From: an uncultured Streptomyces sp.
GTDB taxonomy: Bacteria; Actinomycetota; Actinomycetes; Streptomycetales; Streptomycetaceae
Length of the DNA stretch: 16,431 nt
Direction of reading: 5' to 3'
Assembly (NCBI GenBank): GCA_946480485.1
Contig: CAMLJW010000065.1
Coordinates: 1-16,431 of the forward strand
Under the pieces are notes generated by a model that worked only from the letters and a program-made list of their open reading frames with translations, did no database searches and was not told where the DNA came from. The translations under genes and the position numbers were made by a program. The first letter of the stretch is position 1; every line of letters starts with the position of its first letter. Shown here in pieces: positions 1 to 7,523 of this stretch.

Positions 1-1772
1 GGCATGTCGCCGTCGGCGTTGATGTGGATGAGCTTGGCCAGCTCGTCGTTGTCGATCACCGGGAAGGGCAGCGTGACGCTGCGGCAGGACGCGGCGGTCG
101 GCTCGAGGAGGTTGCCCTGCGGGCCCAGCGAGGAGCGCAGCGAGGTGACCAGCTCTTCGCGGATCGCGTCCAGCGGCGGGTTGGTGACCTGAGCGAACAG
201 CTGGGTGAAGTAGTCGAACAGGAGGCGCGGGCGGTCGGACAGCGCGGCGATCGGCGAGTCAGTGCCCATCGAACCGATCGGCTCGGCACCGGCCTTGGCC
301 ATCGGCGAGAGGATGACACGCAGCTCTTCCTCGGTGTAGCCGAAGGTCTGCTGGCGACGGGTGACCGAGGCGTGCGTGTGCACGATGTGCTCGCGCTCGG
401 GCAGGTCGGACAGCTCGATCTCGCCGGCTTCGAGCCACTCGGCGTACGGCTGCTCGGTGGCGAGGGCGGCCTTGATCTCGTCGTCCTCGATGATGCGGTG
501 CTCGGCGGTGTCGACGAGGAACATCTTGCCGGGCTGCAGACGGCCCTTGCGGACGACCTTGGCGGGGTCGATGTCGAGGACGCCGACCTCGGAGCCGAGG
601 ACGACCAAGCCGTCGTCGGTGACCCAGTAGCGGCCGGGGCGCAGACCGTTGCGGTCAAGGACGGCGCCGACCTGGTTGCCATCGGTGAAGGTGACGCAGG
701 CGGGGCCGTCCCAGGGCTCCATCATCGTGGAGTGGTACTGGTAGAAGGCGCGCCGGGCCGGGTCCATGGAGTCGTGGTTCTCCCACGCCTCCGGGATCAT
801 CATCAGCACGGAGTGCGGCAGCGAGCGGCCGCCCAGGTGCAGGAGTTCGAGCACCTCGTCGAAGGACGCGGAGTCGGAGGCGTCGGGCGTACAGATCGGG
901 AAGACCCGTTCCAGTTCCTTCTCGCCGAACAGGTCCGAGACCAGCTGGGACTCGCGGGCGCGCATCCAGTTGCGGTTGCCCATCACCGTGTTGATCTCGC
1001 CGTTGTGCGCGACGAAGCGGTACGGGTGGGCGAGCGGCCAGCTCGGGAAGGTGTTCGTGGAGAACCGGGAGTGCACGAGCGCGATCGCGGAGGCGAAGCG
1101 GCGGTCGGACAAGTCCGGGAAGAACGGCTCAAGCTGACCGGTCGTCAGCATGCCCTTGTAGACGATGGTGCGCGCGGAGAGCGACGGGAGGTAGACACCG
1201 GCCTCGCGCTCGGCCCGCTTGCGCAGCACGAAGGCCTTGCGGTCGAGGTCGATGCCCTCACTGACGCCGTCGGTCACGAAGACCTGACGGAAGGCGGGCA
1301 TCGTCGAACGGGCGGTGGCGCCGAGGAGCTCGGGGGCGACCGGAACCTCGCGCCAGCCGAGGACGGTCAGGCCCTCCTCGCCGGCGATGGTGTCGATGCG
1401 CGCGACGGCGTCGGCCGTCCCGTCCTCGGGCAGGAAGGCGATACCGACCGCGTACGCACCGGCCGCCGGCAGCTCGAATTCGGCCACCTCACGGAAGAAG
1501 GTGTCCGGGACCTGGGACAGGATGCCGGCGCCGTCGCCGGAGTCGGGCTCTGAGCCGGTCGCGCCGCGGTGCTCCAGGTTGCGGAGTACGGTCAGCGCCT
1601 GCTCGACCAGTGCGTGGCTCGCCTCACCGGTGAGGGTGGCCACAAAGCCGACGCCGCAGGCGTCGCGCTCGTTGCGCGGGTCGTACATCCCCTGGGCGGC
1701 AGGGCGAGCATCCATGAACGACCAGTTCTGGCCATTCGTGGAGTGCTGGGACGGCTGGCGCGGCGTACGCAT
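1..1772 (-). CDS. gltB: Glutamate synthase large subunit (GltB), N-terminal part
   Basis: Large subunit of glutamate synthase, which makes two glutamates from glutamine and 2-oxoglutarate in the cytoplasm together with GltD. The window holds 590 codons from the ATG; the rest lies beyond the left edge, so this is a partial gene (family length about 1500 residues). The class II glutamine amidotransferase domain begins at ERDACGVGF, where Cys39 should become the catalytic N-terminal residue after removal of a 38-residue propeptide, as known for GOGATs. Further amidotransferase motifs are visible: [11 protein letters not shown] and GDGAGIL near residues 60-85, then [29 protein letters not shown] in the second hundred. 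The start ATG follows a GGGAG-type ribosome site about 6 bases upstream. Recognition is by motif and is very secure; the symbol follows the usual family name. Confidence 0.97.
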   Translation of the reverse strand, partial: MRTPRQPSQHSTNGQNWSFMDARPAAQGMYDPRNERDACGVGFVATLTGEASHALVEQALTVLRNLEHRGATGSEPDSGDGAGILSQVPDTFFREVAEFELPAAGAYAVGIAFLPEDGTADAVARIDTIAGEEGLTVLGWREVPVAPELLGATARSTMPAFRQVFVTDGVSEGIDLDRKAFVLRKRAEREAGVYLPSLSARTIVYKGMLTTGQLEPFFPDLSDRRFASAIALVHSRFSTNTFPSWPLAHPYRFVAHNGEINTVMGNRNWMRARESQLVSDLFGEKELERVFPICTPDASDSASFDEVLELLHLGGRSLPHSVLMMIPEAWENHDSMDPARRAFYQYHSTMMEPWDGPACVTFTDGNQVGAVLDRNGLRPGRYWVTDDGLVVLGSEVGVLDIDPAKVVRKGRLQPGKMFLVDTAEHRIIEDDEIKAALATEQPYAEWLEAGEIELSDLPEREHIVHTHASVTRRQQTFGYTEEELRVILSPMAKAGAEPIGSMGTDSPIAALSDRPRLLFDYFTQLFAQVTNPPLDAIREELVTSLRSSLGPQGNLLEPTAASCRSVTLPFPVIDNDELAKLIHINADGDM

Positions 1773-1843
1773 CGGCTCTCCCGTCGTCGTCGTGGCATAT
1801 GCAAGTGCCGAGGGACGACGTTGGCCCTCTGCTGTGGGTGCAA

Positions 1844-1881
1844 ATTTCGTGCAGATTACATGATGGGGCGATTCTCGGGAA
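1844..1881 (-). promoter_or_regulatory. Possible gltB promoter with overlapping GlnR-like half site
   Basis: On the minus strand, TTCCCG (1876-1881) and TAATCT (1853-1858) are 17 bases apart, a possible sigma70-type promoter with a poor -35. Overlapping the -10 is GTAAT, six bases, GAAAT (1844-1859), which matches four of five positions in each half of the a-b part of the GlnR motif gTnAC-n6-GaAAC. Only one a-b unit is present. The promoter would give a leader of roughly 75 bases. Confidence 0.3.
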
Positions 1882-1887
1882 CCGGAT

Positions 1888-1924
1888 ACCGCATCCCAGC
1901 ATGCGGTCACCGCGGCTCGCGGTG
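1888..1924. promoter_or_regulatory. Two adjacent inverted repeats upstream of the gltB promoter
   Basis: ACCGCAT and ATGCGGT form a perfect 7-base inverted repeat with a 6-base spacer at 1888-1907. Directly next to it, CACCGCG and CGCGGTG pair with a 3-base loop at 1908-1924. On the gltB strand the first lies just upstream of the proposed -35 box, a usual operator position. No known regulator was recognised. Confidence 0.35.
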
Positions 1925-2102
1925 GAGGTGCCGCTCGCGACGGTGGAGGAAGGGAATTTACTCGGACAGATCGATGTCCGTCAGCCCGTACGAAGCGGGC
2001 AACGTCACCCACCGCGCTGGTGCGGAGCAGGCCTCATTGCCAGCAGCGCTTACGTCTTATGCCCGGCGGTCGGGGAATCGAAACCGCCGAGTAACGGCCA
2101 CT

Positions 2103-2120
2103 TATGCAATCCCTTGCATA
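2103..2120. promoter_or_regulatory. Perfect palindrome resembling an ArgR box
   Basis: TATGCAA, four bases TCCC, then TTGCATA: a perfect 7-base inverted repeat in an AT-rich patch 331 bases upstream of the gltB start and 19 bases past the VIT-gene stop. The TTGCATA arm and ATGCAA core resemble the Streptomyces ARG box as I remember it, with a spacer one base shorter. Binding by ArgR is a guess; an operator for another dimeric regulator is equally possible. Confidence 0.4.
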
Positions 2121-2138
2121 GAATCCTCAGCTTATCCA

Positions 2139-2867
2139 TCATACGGCCGTACCGAACAGGCTACCCAAGGCGTACGTCACACCCGCCGCGGCACCGCCGA
2201 GTGCGAGCTGCCGCAGTCCGCTGTACCACCAGGACCGCGCGGTCACCCTGGCCACGACCGCACCGCACGTGAAGAGCCCGGACAGCGCCAGCAGCACCGC
2301 GGGCCACAGCGCGGTCATGCCCAGCAGATACGGGAGGAGGGGCAGGACGGCGCCGAGGGCGAAGGAGCCGAAGGAGGACGCGGCGGCGACGGTCGGTGAG
2401 GGCAGGTCGCCGGGGTCGATGCCCAGTTCCTCGCGGGCGTGGATCTCCAGGGCCTGCTCGGGGTCGCGCGACAACTGCTTGGCGACTTCACGCGCGAGCC
2501 CGGGCTCGACGCCACGGGCCTCGTACAGGGCAGCCAGCTCGCCCTCCTCGTCCTCCGGATGCCTGCGCAACTCCCTTCGCTCCACGTCGAGTTCGGCCTC
2601 GACGAGCTCGCGCTGCGAGGCGACTGACGTGTACTCGCCGGCGGCCATGGAGAAGGCGCCGGCGGCGAGACCCGCGAGGCCGGTGATGACGATGGTCCGG
2701 GGGGAGACGGAGCCTCCCGCGACACCCGTCATCAGCGCCAGGTTGGAGACGAGCCCGTCCATCGCGCCGAAGACCGCGGGGCGCAGCCAGCCGCCGTTGA
2801 CATCCCGGTGGGTGTGGTTGTCACGGTGCGCCACGTGCAGCGTCGCCTCGGTCTCGATGATGGCCAT
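2139..2867 (-). CDS. VIT1/CCC1-family metal transporter
   Basis: Predicted membrane protein of 242 residues in the VIT1/CCC1 family, whose studied members move Fe2+ or Mn2+ across membranes, mostly as proton antiporters. Two N-terminal membrane segments carry the family signature: FGAMDGLVSN with Asp37, and AAGAFSMAAGEYTSVASQ with Met74 and Glu78. A charged cytoplasmic region of about 65 residues rich in Glu and Asp follows (about 85-150, HPEDEEGELAALYEARG), then two or three more membrane segments to the C-terminus. The ATG at 2867 was chosen because GGGGGACC sits just upstream and the protein then begins MAIIETEA, as I recall for Streptomyces homologues; an in-frame extension to 2990 has poor codon use and would add 41 residues. 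It stands alone. Metal preference cannot be read from the sequence. Confidence 0.88.
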   Translation of the reverse strand: MAIIETEATLHVAHRDNHTHRDVNGGWLRPAVFGAMDGLVSNLALMTGVAGGSVSPRTIVITGLAGLAAGAFSMAAGEYTSVASQRELVEAELDVERRELRRHPEDEEGELAALYEARGVEPGLAREVAKQLSRDPEQALEIHAREELGIDPGDLPSPTVAAASSFGSFALGAVLPLLPYLLGMTALWPAVLLALSGLFTCGAVVARVTARSWWYSGLRQLALGGAAAGVTYALGSLFGTAV

Positions 2868-3094
2868 GCCGGTCCCCCACGGAGCTTGGTTGAACTGCTT
2901 CCACTCTTTGACAACATCCAAAGTACCCATGGAATTTCGGCCCTGCCAGCAAGGAAGGCCGTACTTACCTGCGCTTTCACGCTGCTTCACTCATCCGCGG
3001 GGAAGCTTGCACAGATGACGACCGGGGGACGCCGACGGGCATGAGGCACGACCCATAGCCCCGGCCCCGGGCTGCTCGGGCGGTTTCCGACACA
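2868..3094. promoter_or_regulatory. Gene-free stretch upstream of the VIT-type gene
   Basis: About 230 bases without a supported gene, noticeably AT-richer between 2890 and 3010. It must hold the leftward promoter of the VIT-type gene, although I find no clear -35/-10 pair for it. On the plus strand TTGACA (2908-2913), 18 bases, GAATTT (2932-2937) look like a rightward promoter with nothing annotated behind it before the terminator at 3095-3126. A small repeat CTTTG / CAAAG overlaps that -35. Confidence 0.35.
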
Positions 3095-3126
3095 CGCAGG
3101 GGGCGCCCCCTGGGGCGCCCCCTGCG
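3095..3126 (-). terminator. Strong GC hairpin terminator after lgt
   Basis: Two perfectly complementary 15-base arms (3095-3109 and 3112-3126; CGCAGGGGGCGCCCC) sit 22 bases past the lgt stop codon. The centre leaves only 2 bases, so the real loop is formed by opening one or two inner pairs. There is no T-run, which is common for Streptomyces terminators. The symmetry lets it act in both directions. Confidence 0.8.
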
Positions 3127-3147
3127 ACGTACAAGCCGATGTCAGGT

Positions 3148-4137
3148 CTACCTGGCCGACTCGGCCTCGTTCTTCAAGTCAGAGGCCTTCGAGCGCTCGG
3201 AGGGCTCGCAGGGCTCGGAGGAGTTTGAGGCACCGGACTCCTTCGCCTCCTCCTTCGACTCCTCCTCGGACTCCTTGCCGAGGTCGACCGCGGTCGCCGA
3301 GTCGTCCCCTTCACCGCCCAAGGCAGCCGGTTCGACGACCTCTTCGCGCCCCGGCCGCCGCTTGGCCGACACCACGATGTAGAGGACGGCGAGGAAGAAG
3401 ACCACCATCGCGGTCCAGTCGTTGAGGCGGAGCCCAAGAATGTGGTGGGCCTCGTCCACGCGCATGTACTCGATCCAGAACCGGCCCACGCAGTACGCCG
3501 CGACGTACAGCGCGAACGCCCGCCCGTGTCCGAGCCTGAAGCGCCGGTCGGCCCAGATGACGAGCAGCGCGACACCGATGCACCACAGCGACTCGTAGAG
3601 GAACGTCGGGTGGTACGTGCCCGGAACGCGTCCGTCGGCCGAGGACGTGATCTTCAGCGCCCAGGGCAGATCCGTGGGCCGCCCGTACAGCTCCTGGTTG
3701 AACCAGTTGCCCCAGCGGCCGACGGCCTGCGCGAGCGCGATGCCCGGCGCGAGGGCGTCGGCCCACGCGGGCAACGGGATCCCGCGCCGACGGCACCCGA
3801 TCCATGCCCCCACCGCCCCCAGGGCGATGGCGCCCCAGATGCCGAGGCCGCCCTCCCAGATCTTGAAGGCGTTGACCCAGTTCTTGCCCTCGCTGAAGTA
3901 CAGCTGGTAGTCCGTGATGACGTGGTACAGCCGTCCGCCGACGAGACCGAACGGCACCGCCCACACGGCGATGTCGGCCACGGTGCCGGACCGGCCTCCG
4001 CGGGCGATCCACCGTTTGTTACCGAGCCAGACGGCCAGAAAGACACCGATGATGATGCAGAACGCGTAGCCGCGCAGCGGAATCAGGTCGAGATAGTACA
4101 CACCGCGCGACGGGCTGGGGATATAGGCAATTTCCAT
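3148..4137 (-). CDS. lgt: Prolipoprotein diacylglyceryl transferase
   Basis: Lgt transfers diacylglycerol from phosphatidylglycerol to the lipobox cysteine of prelipoproteins, the first step of lipoprotein maturation, in the cytoplasmic membrane. The 329-residue product starts MEIAYIPSPSRGVYYL and has about seven membrane segments. The Lgt signature GRWGNWFNQE lies at 140-149, and a C-terminal EYMRVDEAHHILGLRL segment matches the conserved Arg/LGLR region. At the place of the HGGL motif of E. coli Lgt the protein reads EGGLGIWG (95-102), with Trp101 where E. coli has its His; I recall this from other actinobacteria. The last 70 or so residues are a Glu/Lys/Ser-rich low-complexity tail, probably cytoplasmic and disordered. 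The ATG at 4137 fits known Streptomyces N-termini; no clear ribosome site precedes it, only an 8-base inverted repeat. An upstream in-frame ATG at 4200 would add 21 residues. Confidence 0.95.
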   Translation of the reverse strand: MEIAYIPSPSRGVYYLDLIPLRGYAFCIIIGVFLAVWLGNKRWIARGGRSGTVADIAVWAVPFGLVGGRLYHVITDYQLYFSEGKNWVNAFKIWEGGLGIWGAIALGAVGAWIGCRRRGIPLPAWADALAPGIALAQAVGRWGNWFNQELYGRPTDLPWALKITSSADGRVPGTYHPTFLYESLWCIGVALLVIWADRRFRLGHGRAFALYVAAYCVGRFWIEYMRVDEAHHILGLRLNDWTAMVVFFLAVLYIVVSAKRRPGREEVVEPAALGGEGDDSATAVDLGKESEEESKEEAKESGASNSSEPCEPSERSKASDLKNEAESAR

Positions 4138-4160
4138 GGCAGGGTCGACGCTACCCTGCC
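4138..4160 (-). repeat. Inverted repeat touching the lgt start codon
   Basis: GGCAGGGT and ACCCTGCC form a perfect 8-base inverted repeat with a 7-base spacer, ending at the base before the lgt ATG. On the mRNA the 5' arm GGCAGGG is the only purine-rich stretch near the start, so folding would hide it. It could be a translation-limiting hairpin or an operator. Confidence 0.5.
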
Positions 4161-4220
4161 GGACGGGAAACGCTGCGACCGACCCCGGCCACGGCTCCAT
4201 AACGAGGCCGGTCCGGCGGG

Positions 4221-4994
4221 CTACGCCCTGGCCGCCTCCTGCACCATCTGCTTCAGCTTCGCCGGAGTCATCGTCTGGTCCCGGTAGATGTTCTTGCCGT
4301 TCAGCAGCACGGTCGGCGTGCCCTGGTAGCCACCGCTCTTGAAGGCCTCGTTGGACTTGGCGACCCAGCCGTTGTGCGTGCCGCCCTCGACGCACTTGCG
4401 GAACGAGCCGGTGTCCAGCCCGCGGACCTTGCCCGCCAGCTCGATCAGCTTGCTGTTCCCGGCGTAGTCGTCGTTCGTCTCCGCGGGCTGGTTCTCGAAC
4501 AGGACGTCGTGGTACGCGGTGAACTTCCCGGCGTCCTGGGCGCACGCCGCGGCGTTGGCGGCGTGCAGGGAGCCGCTGCCGCCCGTGTTCCCGTCGATCA
4601 GCGTGACGAGGCGGTACTCGGCCTTCAGCTGCCCGGCGACCGTCAGCTCGTGGATGGTCGAGCGGTACGCGTCCTCGAAGCTCTTGCAGGCCGGGCAGCG
4701 GAAATCCTCCCACACGGTGAGGCTGGATCTGGCGCCCTCCTTGCCTACGGGGATGACGAGGTTGTCGTCGCCGTTCGCCCCCGAGGGTGCCGTGACCGGG
4801 CCCGCCGTGTCCGGCTTCTCCCTGTCCGCGTTCGCCGCCACTACGCCGATCACCGCGGCCAGTCCCAGCACGCAGACGACTGCGGCGCCCACGAGCAGCA
4901 GCCGGCGGCGCTTCTCCGCCGCCCTCTGCTTCGCTCGCTCCGCCGCAAGCCGCTCGCGGGCGGTGCGCTTTCCCTCACGGTTCTTCTCGATCAC
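4221..4994 (-). CDS. Membrane-anchored DsbA/thioredoxin-fold protein
   Basis: A 257-residue extracytoplasmic thiol-disulfide protein. A basic cytoplasmic N-terminus (residues 1-31, many Arg/Lys/Glu, probably helical) leads to one membrane segment at about 32-54, then a linker and a thioredoxin-fold domain of the DsbA/thioredoxin_4 type. The active site is FRCPACK with Cys100 and Cys103; the cis-proline loop is GTPTVLLNGK near residue 235. Two further cysteines lie in the helical insert (AAACAQDAG and FRKCVEGG). The GTG at 4994 was chosen because the reading frame upstream of it runs through the trpA terminator hairpin, and because VIEKNREGKRTARERL resembles the MSEKNRDGKRTARERL start I recall for the Streptomyces coelicolor homologue. 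It is 83 bases upstream of lgt and likely co-transcribed, fitting work on exported proteins. Oxidase or isomerase activity cannot be told apart here. Confidence 0.9.
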   Translation of the reverse strand: MIEKNREGKRTARERLAAERAKQRAAEKRRRLLLVGAAVVCVLGLAAVIGVVAANADREKPDTAGPVTAPSGANGDDNLVIPVGKEGARSSLTVWEDFRCPACKSFEDAYRSTIHELTVAGQLKAEYRLVTLIDGNTGGSGSLHAANAAACAQDAGKFTAYHDVLFENQPAETNDDYAGNSKLIELAGKVRGLDTGSFRKCVEGGTHNGWVAKSNEAFKSGGYQGTPTVLLNGKNIYRDQTMTPAKLKQMVQEAARA

Positions 4995-5009
4995 ACCCGG
5001 CAGAACGAA

Positions 5010-5036
5010 CCGGGGAGGCGCAGCGCGCCTCCCCGG
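5010..5036 (-). terminator. Terminator after trpA
   Basis: A perfect 12-base stem (CCGGGGAGGCGC with its complement) and 3-base loop, followed on the minus strand by TTCGTTCT, a partial T-run. It lies 73 bases past the trpA stop and 16 bases before the GTG of the thioredoxin-fold gene. It should end the trp transcript; transcription that passes it would leave a hairpin against the start of the next gene. Confidence 0.75.
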
Positions 5037-5109
5037 CCCCAGGTCCACCCGTTCGGGTGAGCGGATTGTCCGTTACGTCGTGCGTGGACGCACCGCTCGT
5101 ACCCCACCG

Positions 5110-5943
5110 TTACGGCGTCCCCCGGACACCCTTCGCGAGGTCCGCGGCGAGCGTGCGTACGGCTGCCAGGCCCGCCGTCTCGTCCGGCGCGTCCAGCATG
5201 CGCTTCACGAAGGCCGAGCCGACGATGACGCCGTCGGCGAAGCCGGCGACCTCGGCGGCCTGTTCGGCGTTGGAGACGCCGAGCCCGACACAGACGGGCA
5301 GTTCGGTGGTTGCCTTGGTACGCCGCACCAGGTCCCGCGCCTGCGCGCCCACTGATGCGCGGGTGCCGGTGACGCCCATCAGGGAGGCCGCGTACACGAA
5401 CCCGGATCCCGCCGCGGTGATGTCGGCGAGGCGGGCGTCCTTGCTGCTGGGCGCGACGACGAAGACGGTCGCGAGGCCGTGCTTGCCGGCGTGCTCCCTC
5501 CAGAGCGCGGACTCCTGCACCGGCAGGTCGGGCAGGATGCACCCCGCCCCGCCGGCTTCCGCCAGCTCGGCGGTGAACCGCTCGACGCCGTAGCGGTCGA
5601 TGGGATTCCAGTACGTCATCACGAGCACCGGCTTCCCGGTCGCCTCGTACGCCTCGCGGACCGTGCGCATCACGTCCGCGATCTTGACTCCGCCGCGCAG
5701 GGCGATGTCGTCGGCGGTCTGGATGACCGGTCCGTCGAGGACGGGGTCGCTGTGCGGCAGCCCCACCTCGACGACATCGGCGCCGCCCTCAAAGACGGCC
5801 TTGATGGCGTCGATCCCGCCGTCGACGGTCGGGAAGCCGGCCGGGAGGTACACGATGAGGGCGGACCGACCCTCGGCCTTCGCGGCGGCGAGGGTGTCGC
5901 TCAACAGCTGGCACTTTCCACCAATAAATGCAGCGCCGCTCAC
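5110..5943 (-). CDS. trpA: Tryptophan synthase alpha subunit
   Basis: TrpA cleaves indole-3-glycerol phosphate to indole and glyceraldehyde 3-phosphate in the cytoplasmic alpha2beta2 complex; indole is channelled to TrpB. The 277-residue product is a TIM barrel with the expected catalytic acids: Glu59 in [12 protein letters not shown] and Asp70 in VLDGPVIQ, matching Glu49 and Asp60 of the E. coli enzyme. The phosphate-binding region near the C-terminus reads [12 protein letters not shown] and [10 protein letters not shown]. The GTG start overlaps the trpB stop codon by four bases (GTGA), and GAGGGGG lies 7 bases upstream inside trpB, so translation is probably coupled, giving equal subunit amounts. 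The first 11 residues ([11 protein letters not shown]) are a little longer than the start I recall for Streptomyces homologues. The terminator at 5010-5036 follows. Confidence 0.97.
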   Translation of the reverse strand: MSGAAFIGGKCQLLSDTLAAAKAEGRSALIVYLPAGFPTVDGGIDAIKAVFEGGADVVEVGLPHSDPVLDGPVIQTADDIALRGGVKIADVMRTVREAYEATGKPVLVMTYWNPIDRYGVERFTAELAEAGGAGCILPDLPVQESALWREHAGKHGLATVFVVAPSSKDARLADITAAGSGFVYAASLMGVTGTRASVGAQARDLVRRTKATTELPVCVGLGVSNAEQAAEVAGFADGVIVGSAFVKRMLDAPDETAGLAAVRTLAADLAKGVRGTP

Positions 5944-7226
5944 TTGGCGTCCCCCTCGATCTCGGCGGTGTCACTGCCGGCGTCTGCGGCGACGGCCGCG
6001 TCCGTGTCGTACAGGCCGAAGTACCGGGCGGCCGTGTCCATGTCCTTGTCGCCACGCCCGGACAGGTTGACGATGATCAGCCCGTCCCTGCCCAGCTCCT
6101 TGCCCACCTCCAGGGCACCCGCCAGCGCGTGGGCGCTCTCGATGGCCGGGATGATGCCCTCGGTCCGCGACAGCAGGCGCAAGGCCCGCATGGCCGCGTC
6201 GTCGGTGACGGCGCGGTACTCGCCGCGGCCGCTGTCCTTGAGGTACGAGTGCTCGGGGCCGATGCCCGGGTAGTCGAGGCCGGCCGAGATCGAGTACGGC
6301 TCGGTGATCTGCCCTTCCTCGTCCTGCAGGACGTAGCTCCTGGAGCCGTGGAGGATGCCGGGCTCGCCGGCGGTGAGGGTGGCCGCGTGCTCACCGGTCT
6401 CGATGCCGTGGCCGGCGGGCTCGCAGCCGATGAGGCGTACGTCCGTGTCGGGGACGAAGGCATGGAAGAGGCCGATGGCGTTCGACCCGCCGCCCACGCA
6501 GGCGATGGCAGCGTCGGGAAGGCGTCCGGCGCGCTCCAGGATCTGCCGCCGGGCCTCGACACCGATGACACGGTGGAAGTCACGGACCATGGCCGGGAAC
6601 GGGTGCGGTCCCGCGACGGTCCCGAACAGGTAGTGGGTGTGATCGACGTTGGCGACCCAGTCGCGGAACGCCTCGTTGATGGCGTCCTTGAGGGTGCGGG
6701 AGCCGGACTTCACGGCGACGACCTCGGCCCCCAGCATACGCATGCGGGCGACGTTGAGGGCTTGCCGCCGGGTGTCGATCTCGCCCATGTAGATGGTGCA
6801 CTCGAGGCCGAAGAGGGCGCAGGCGGTGGCCGTCGCGACGCCGTGCTGGCCGGCTCCGGTCTCGGCGATGACGCGGGTCTTGCCCATGCGCCTGGTGAGC
6901 AGCGCCTGGCCGAGCACGTTGTTGATCTTGTGGGATCCGGTGTGGTTGAGGTCTTCCCGCTTGAGGAAGATCCGGGCGCCACCGGCGTGTTCGGCGAAGC
7001 GTGGCACCTCGGTCAGGGAGCTGGGCCGGCCGGTGTAGTGGACAAGGAGGTCGTCCAGCTCGCGCGCGAACGCGGGATCGGCCTTGGCCTTGTCGTACTC
7101 CACGGCGACTTCGTCCACGGCGGCGACCAGCGCCTCCGGGATGAACTTCCCGCCGAACGTGCCGAAGTACCCCTCGGCACTGGGAACCTGACCCTCGGGG
7201 TCAGGAATGAAGAACTCGCTGGGCAT
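5940..7226 (-). CDS. trpB: Tryptophan synthase beta subunit
   Basis: TrpB condenses indole with L-serine to form tryptophan using pyridoxal phosphate. The 428-residue protein shows the PLP lysine in [10 protein letters not shown] (Lys100), the catalytic glutamate in AETGAGQHG, and the PLP-phosphate loop [10 protein letters not shown]. Length and order match TrpB1, the form that pairs with TrpA. ATG at 7226 is preceded by GAGGTAA seven bases upstream. It is coupled to trpA by the 4-base overlap. A 297-base gap separates it from trpM, so it may have its own promoter besides read-through from trpC. The C-terminal 35 residues (after [16 protein letters not shown]) form an acidic, Ala-rich tail of no known role. 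Confidence 0.98.
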   Translation of the reverse strand: MPSEFFIPDPEGQVPSAEGYFGTFGGKFIPEALVAAVDEVAVEYDKAKADPAFARELDDLLVHYTGRPSSLTEVPRFAEHAGGARIFLKREDLNHTGSHKINNVLGQALLTRRMGKTRVIAETGAGQHGVATATACALFGLECTIYMGEIDTRRQALNVARMRMLGAEVVAVKSGSRTLKDAINEAFRDWVANVDHTHYLFGTVAGPHPFPAMVRDFHRVIGVEARRQILERAGRLPDAAIACVGGGSNAIGLFHAFVPDTDVRLIGCEPAGHGIETGEHAATLTAGEPGILHGSRSYVLQDEEGQITEPYSISAGLDYPGIGPEHSYLKDSGRGEYRAVTDDAAMRALRLLSRTEGIIPAIESAHALAGALEVGKELGRDGLIIVNLSGRGDKDMDTAARYFGLYDTDAAVAADAGSDTAEIEGDAK

Positions 7227-7523
7227 GCGGTTACCTCACAGGGGCGTGGGCCCCGGTCGCAAGTCGGATGTGGGGTCACGGTCATCGCGTCGCACACGGC
7301 TCCATGGAGCGGCATCGGCCCGGCCTGCGGGGCCCGGCCGACGCTGCCCGGCCCTCGACATGGTCAGCCGACGTGCCGACGTCCCGTCGGAGGGCACGGT
7401 CCGGATGTTCCATCACCGCCGGACGACAGCAGGGGCCGCCGAGGGCAAGCCCCCGGTTTCGGCAAGGGGCGGGTCTGGGGCTCTTCATCCCGCCGCGAGG
7501 GCGAGACCGCACCAGACCCTGGC
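7227..7523 (-). other. trpM-trpB gap with periodic repeats and competing hairpins
   Basis: 297 bases with no supported gene. The 8-mer GCCCGGCC occurs three times exactly 14 bases apart (7318, 7332, 7346). At 7376-7390 CCGACG and CGTCGG form a perfect 6-base stem with a 3-base loop; a second CGTCGG copy next to it (minus strand) could pair instead, so two alternative hairpins are possible. No row of Trp codons and no classic leader peptide was found. Purpose unknown; an internal promoter or mRNA-stability element is possible. Confidence 0.4.

Larger units (their letters stand above)
1773..2138 (-). promoter_or_regulatory. Upstream control region of gltB, no gene
   Basis: A 366-base stretch with no convincing reading frame, between the end of the VIT-type transporter and gltB. 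It is less GC-rich than the genes and holds, read towards gltB, a 7-base-arm palindrome (2103-2120), a short stem-loop (1908-1924), a second 7-base-arm palindrome (1888-1907), a weak promoter (1853-1881) and a GlnR-like half site (1844-1859). The length and number of inverted repeats suggest gltB is controlled by more than one factor; that is inference. Confidence 0.6.

Noticed and set aside
24..1553. Long plus-strand reading frame opposite gltB
   Set aside because: It is the antisense shadow of a clear GltB sequence; the product is low-complexity Arg/Gly/Val with no family motif. High-GC coding DNA often leaves such open frames.
2868..2990. N-terminal extension of the VIT-type protein
   Set aside because: AT-rich third positions unlike the gene, and a good ribosome site sits at the internal ATG (2867).
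7238..7361. 37-codon frame ending at the trpB ribosome site, tested as a trp leader peptide
   Set aside because: Only one Trp codon, no ribosome site, and no terminator/antiterminator pair of the usual kind.
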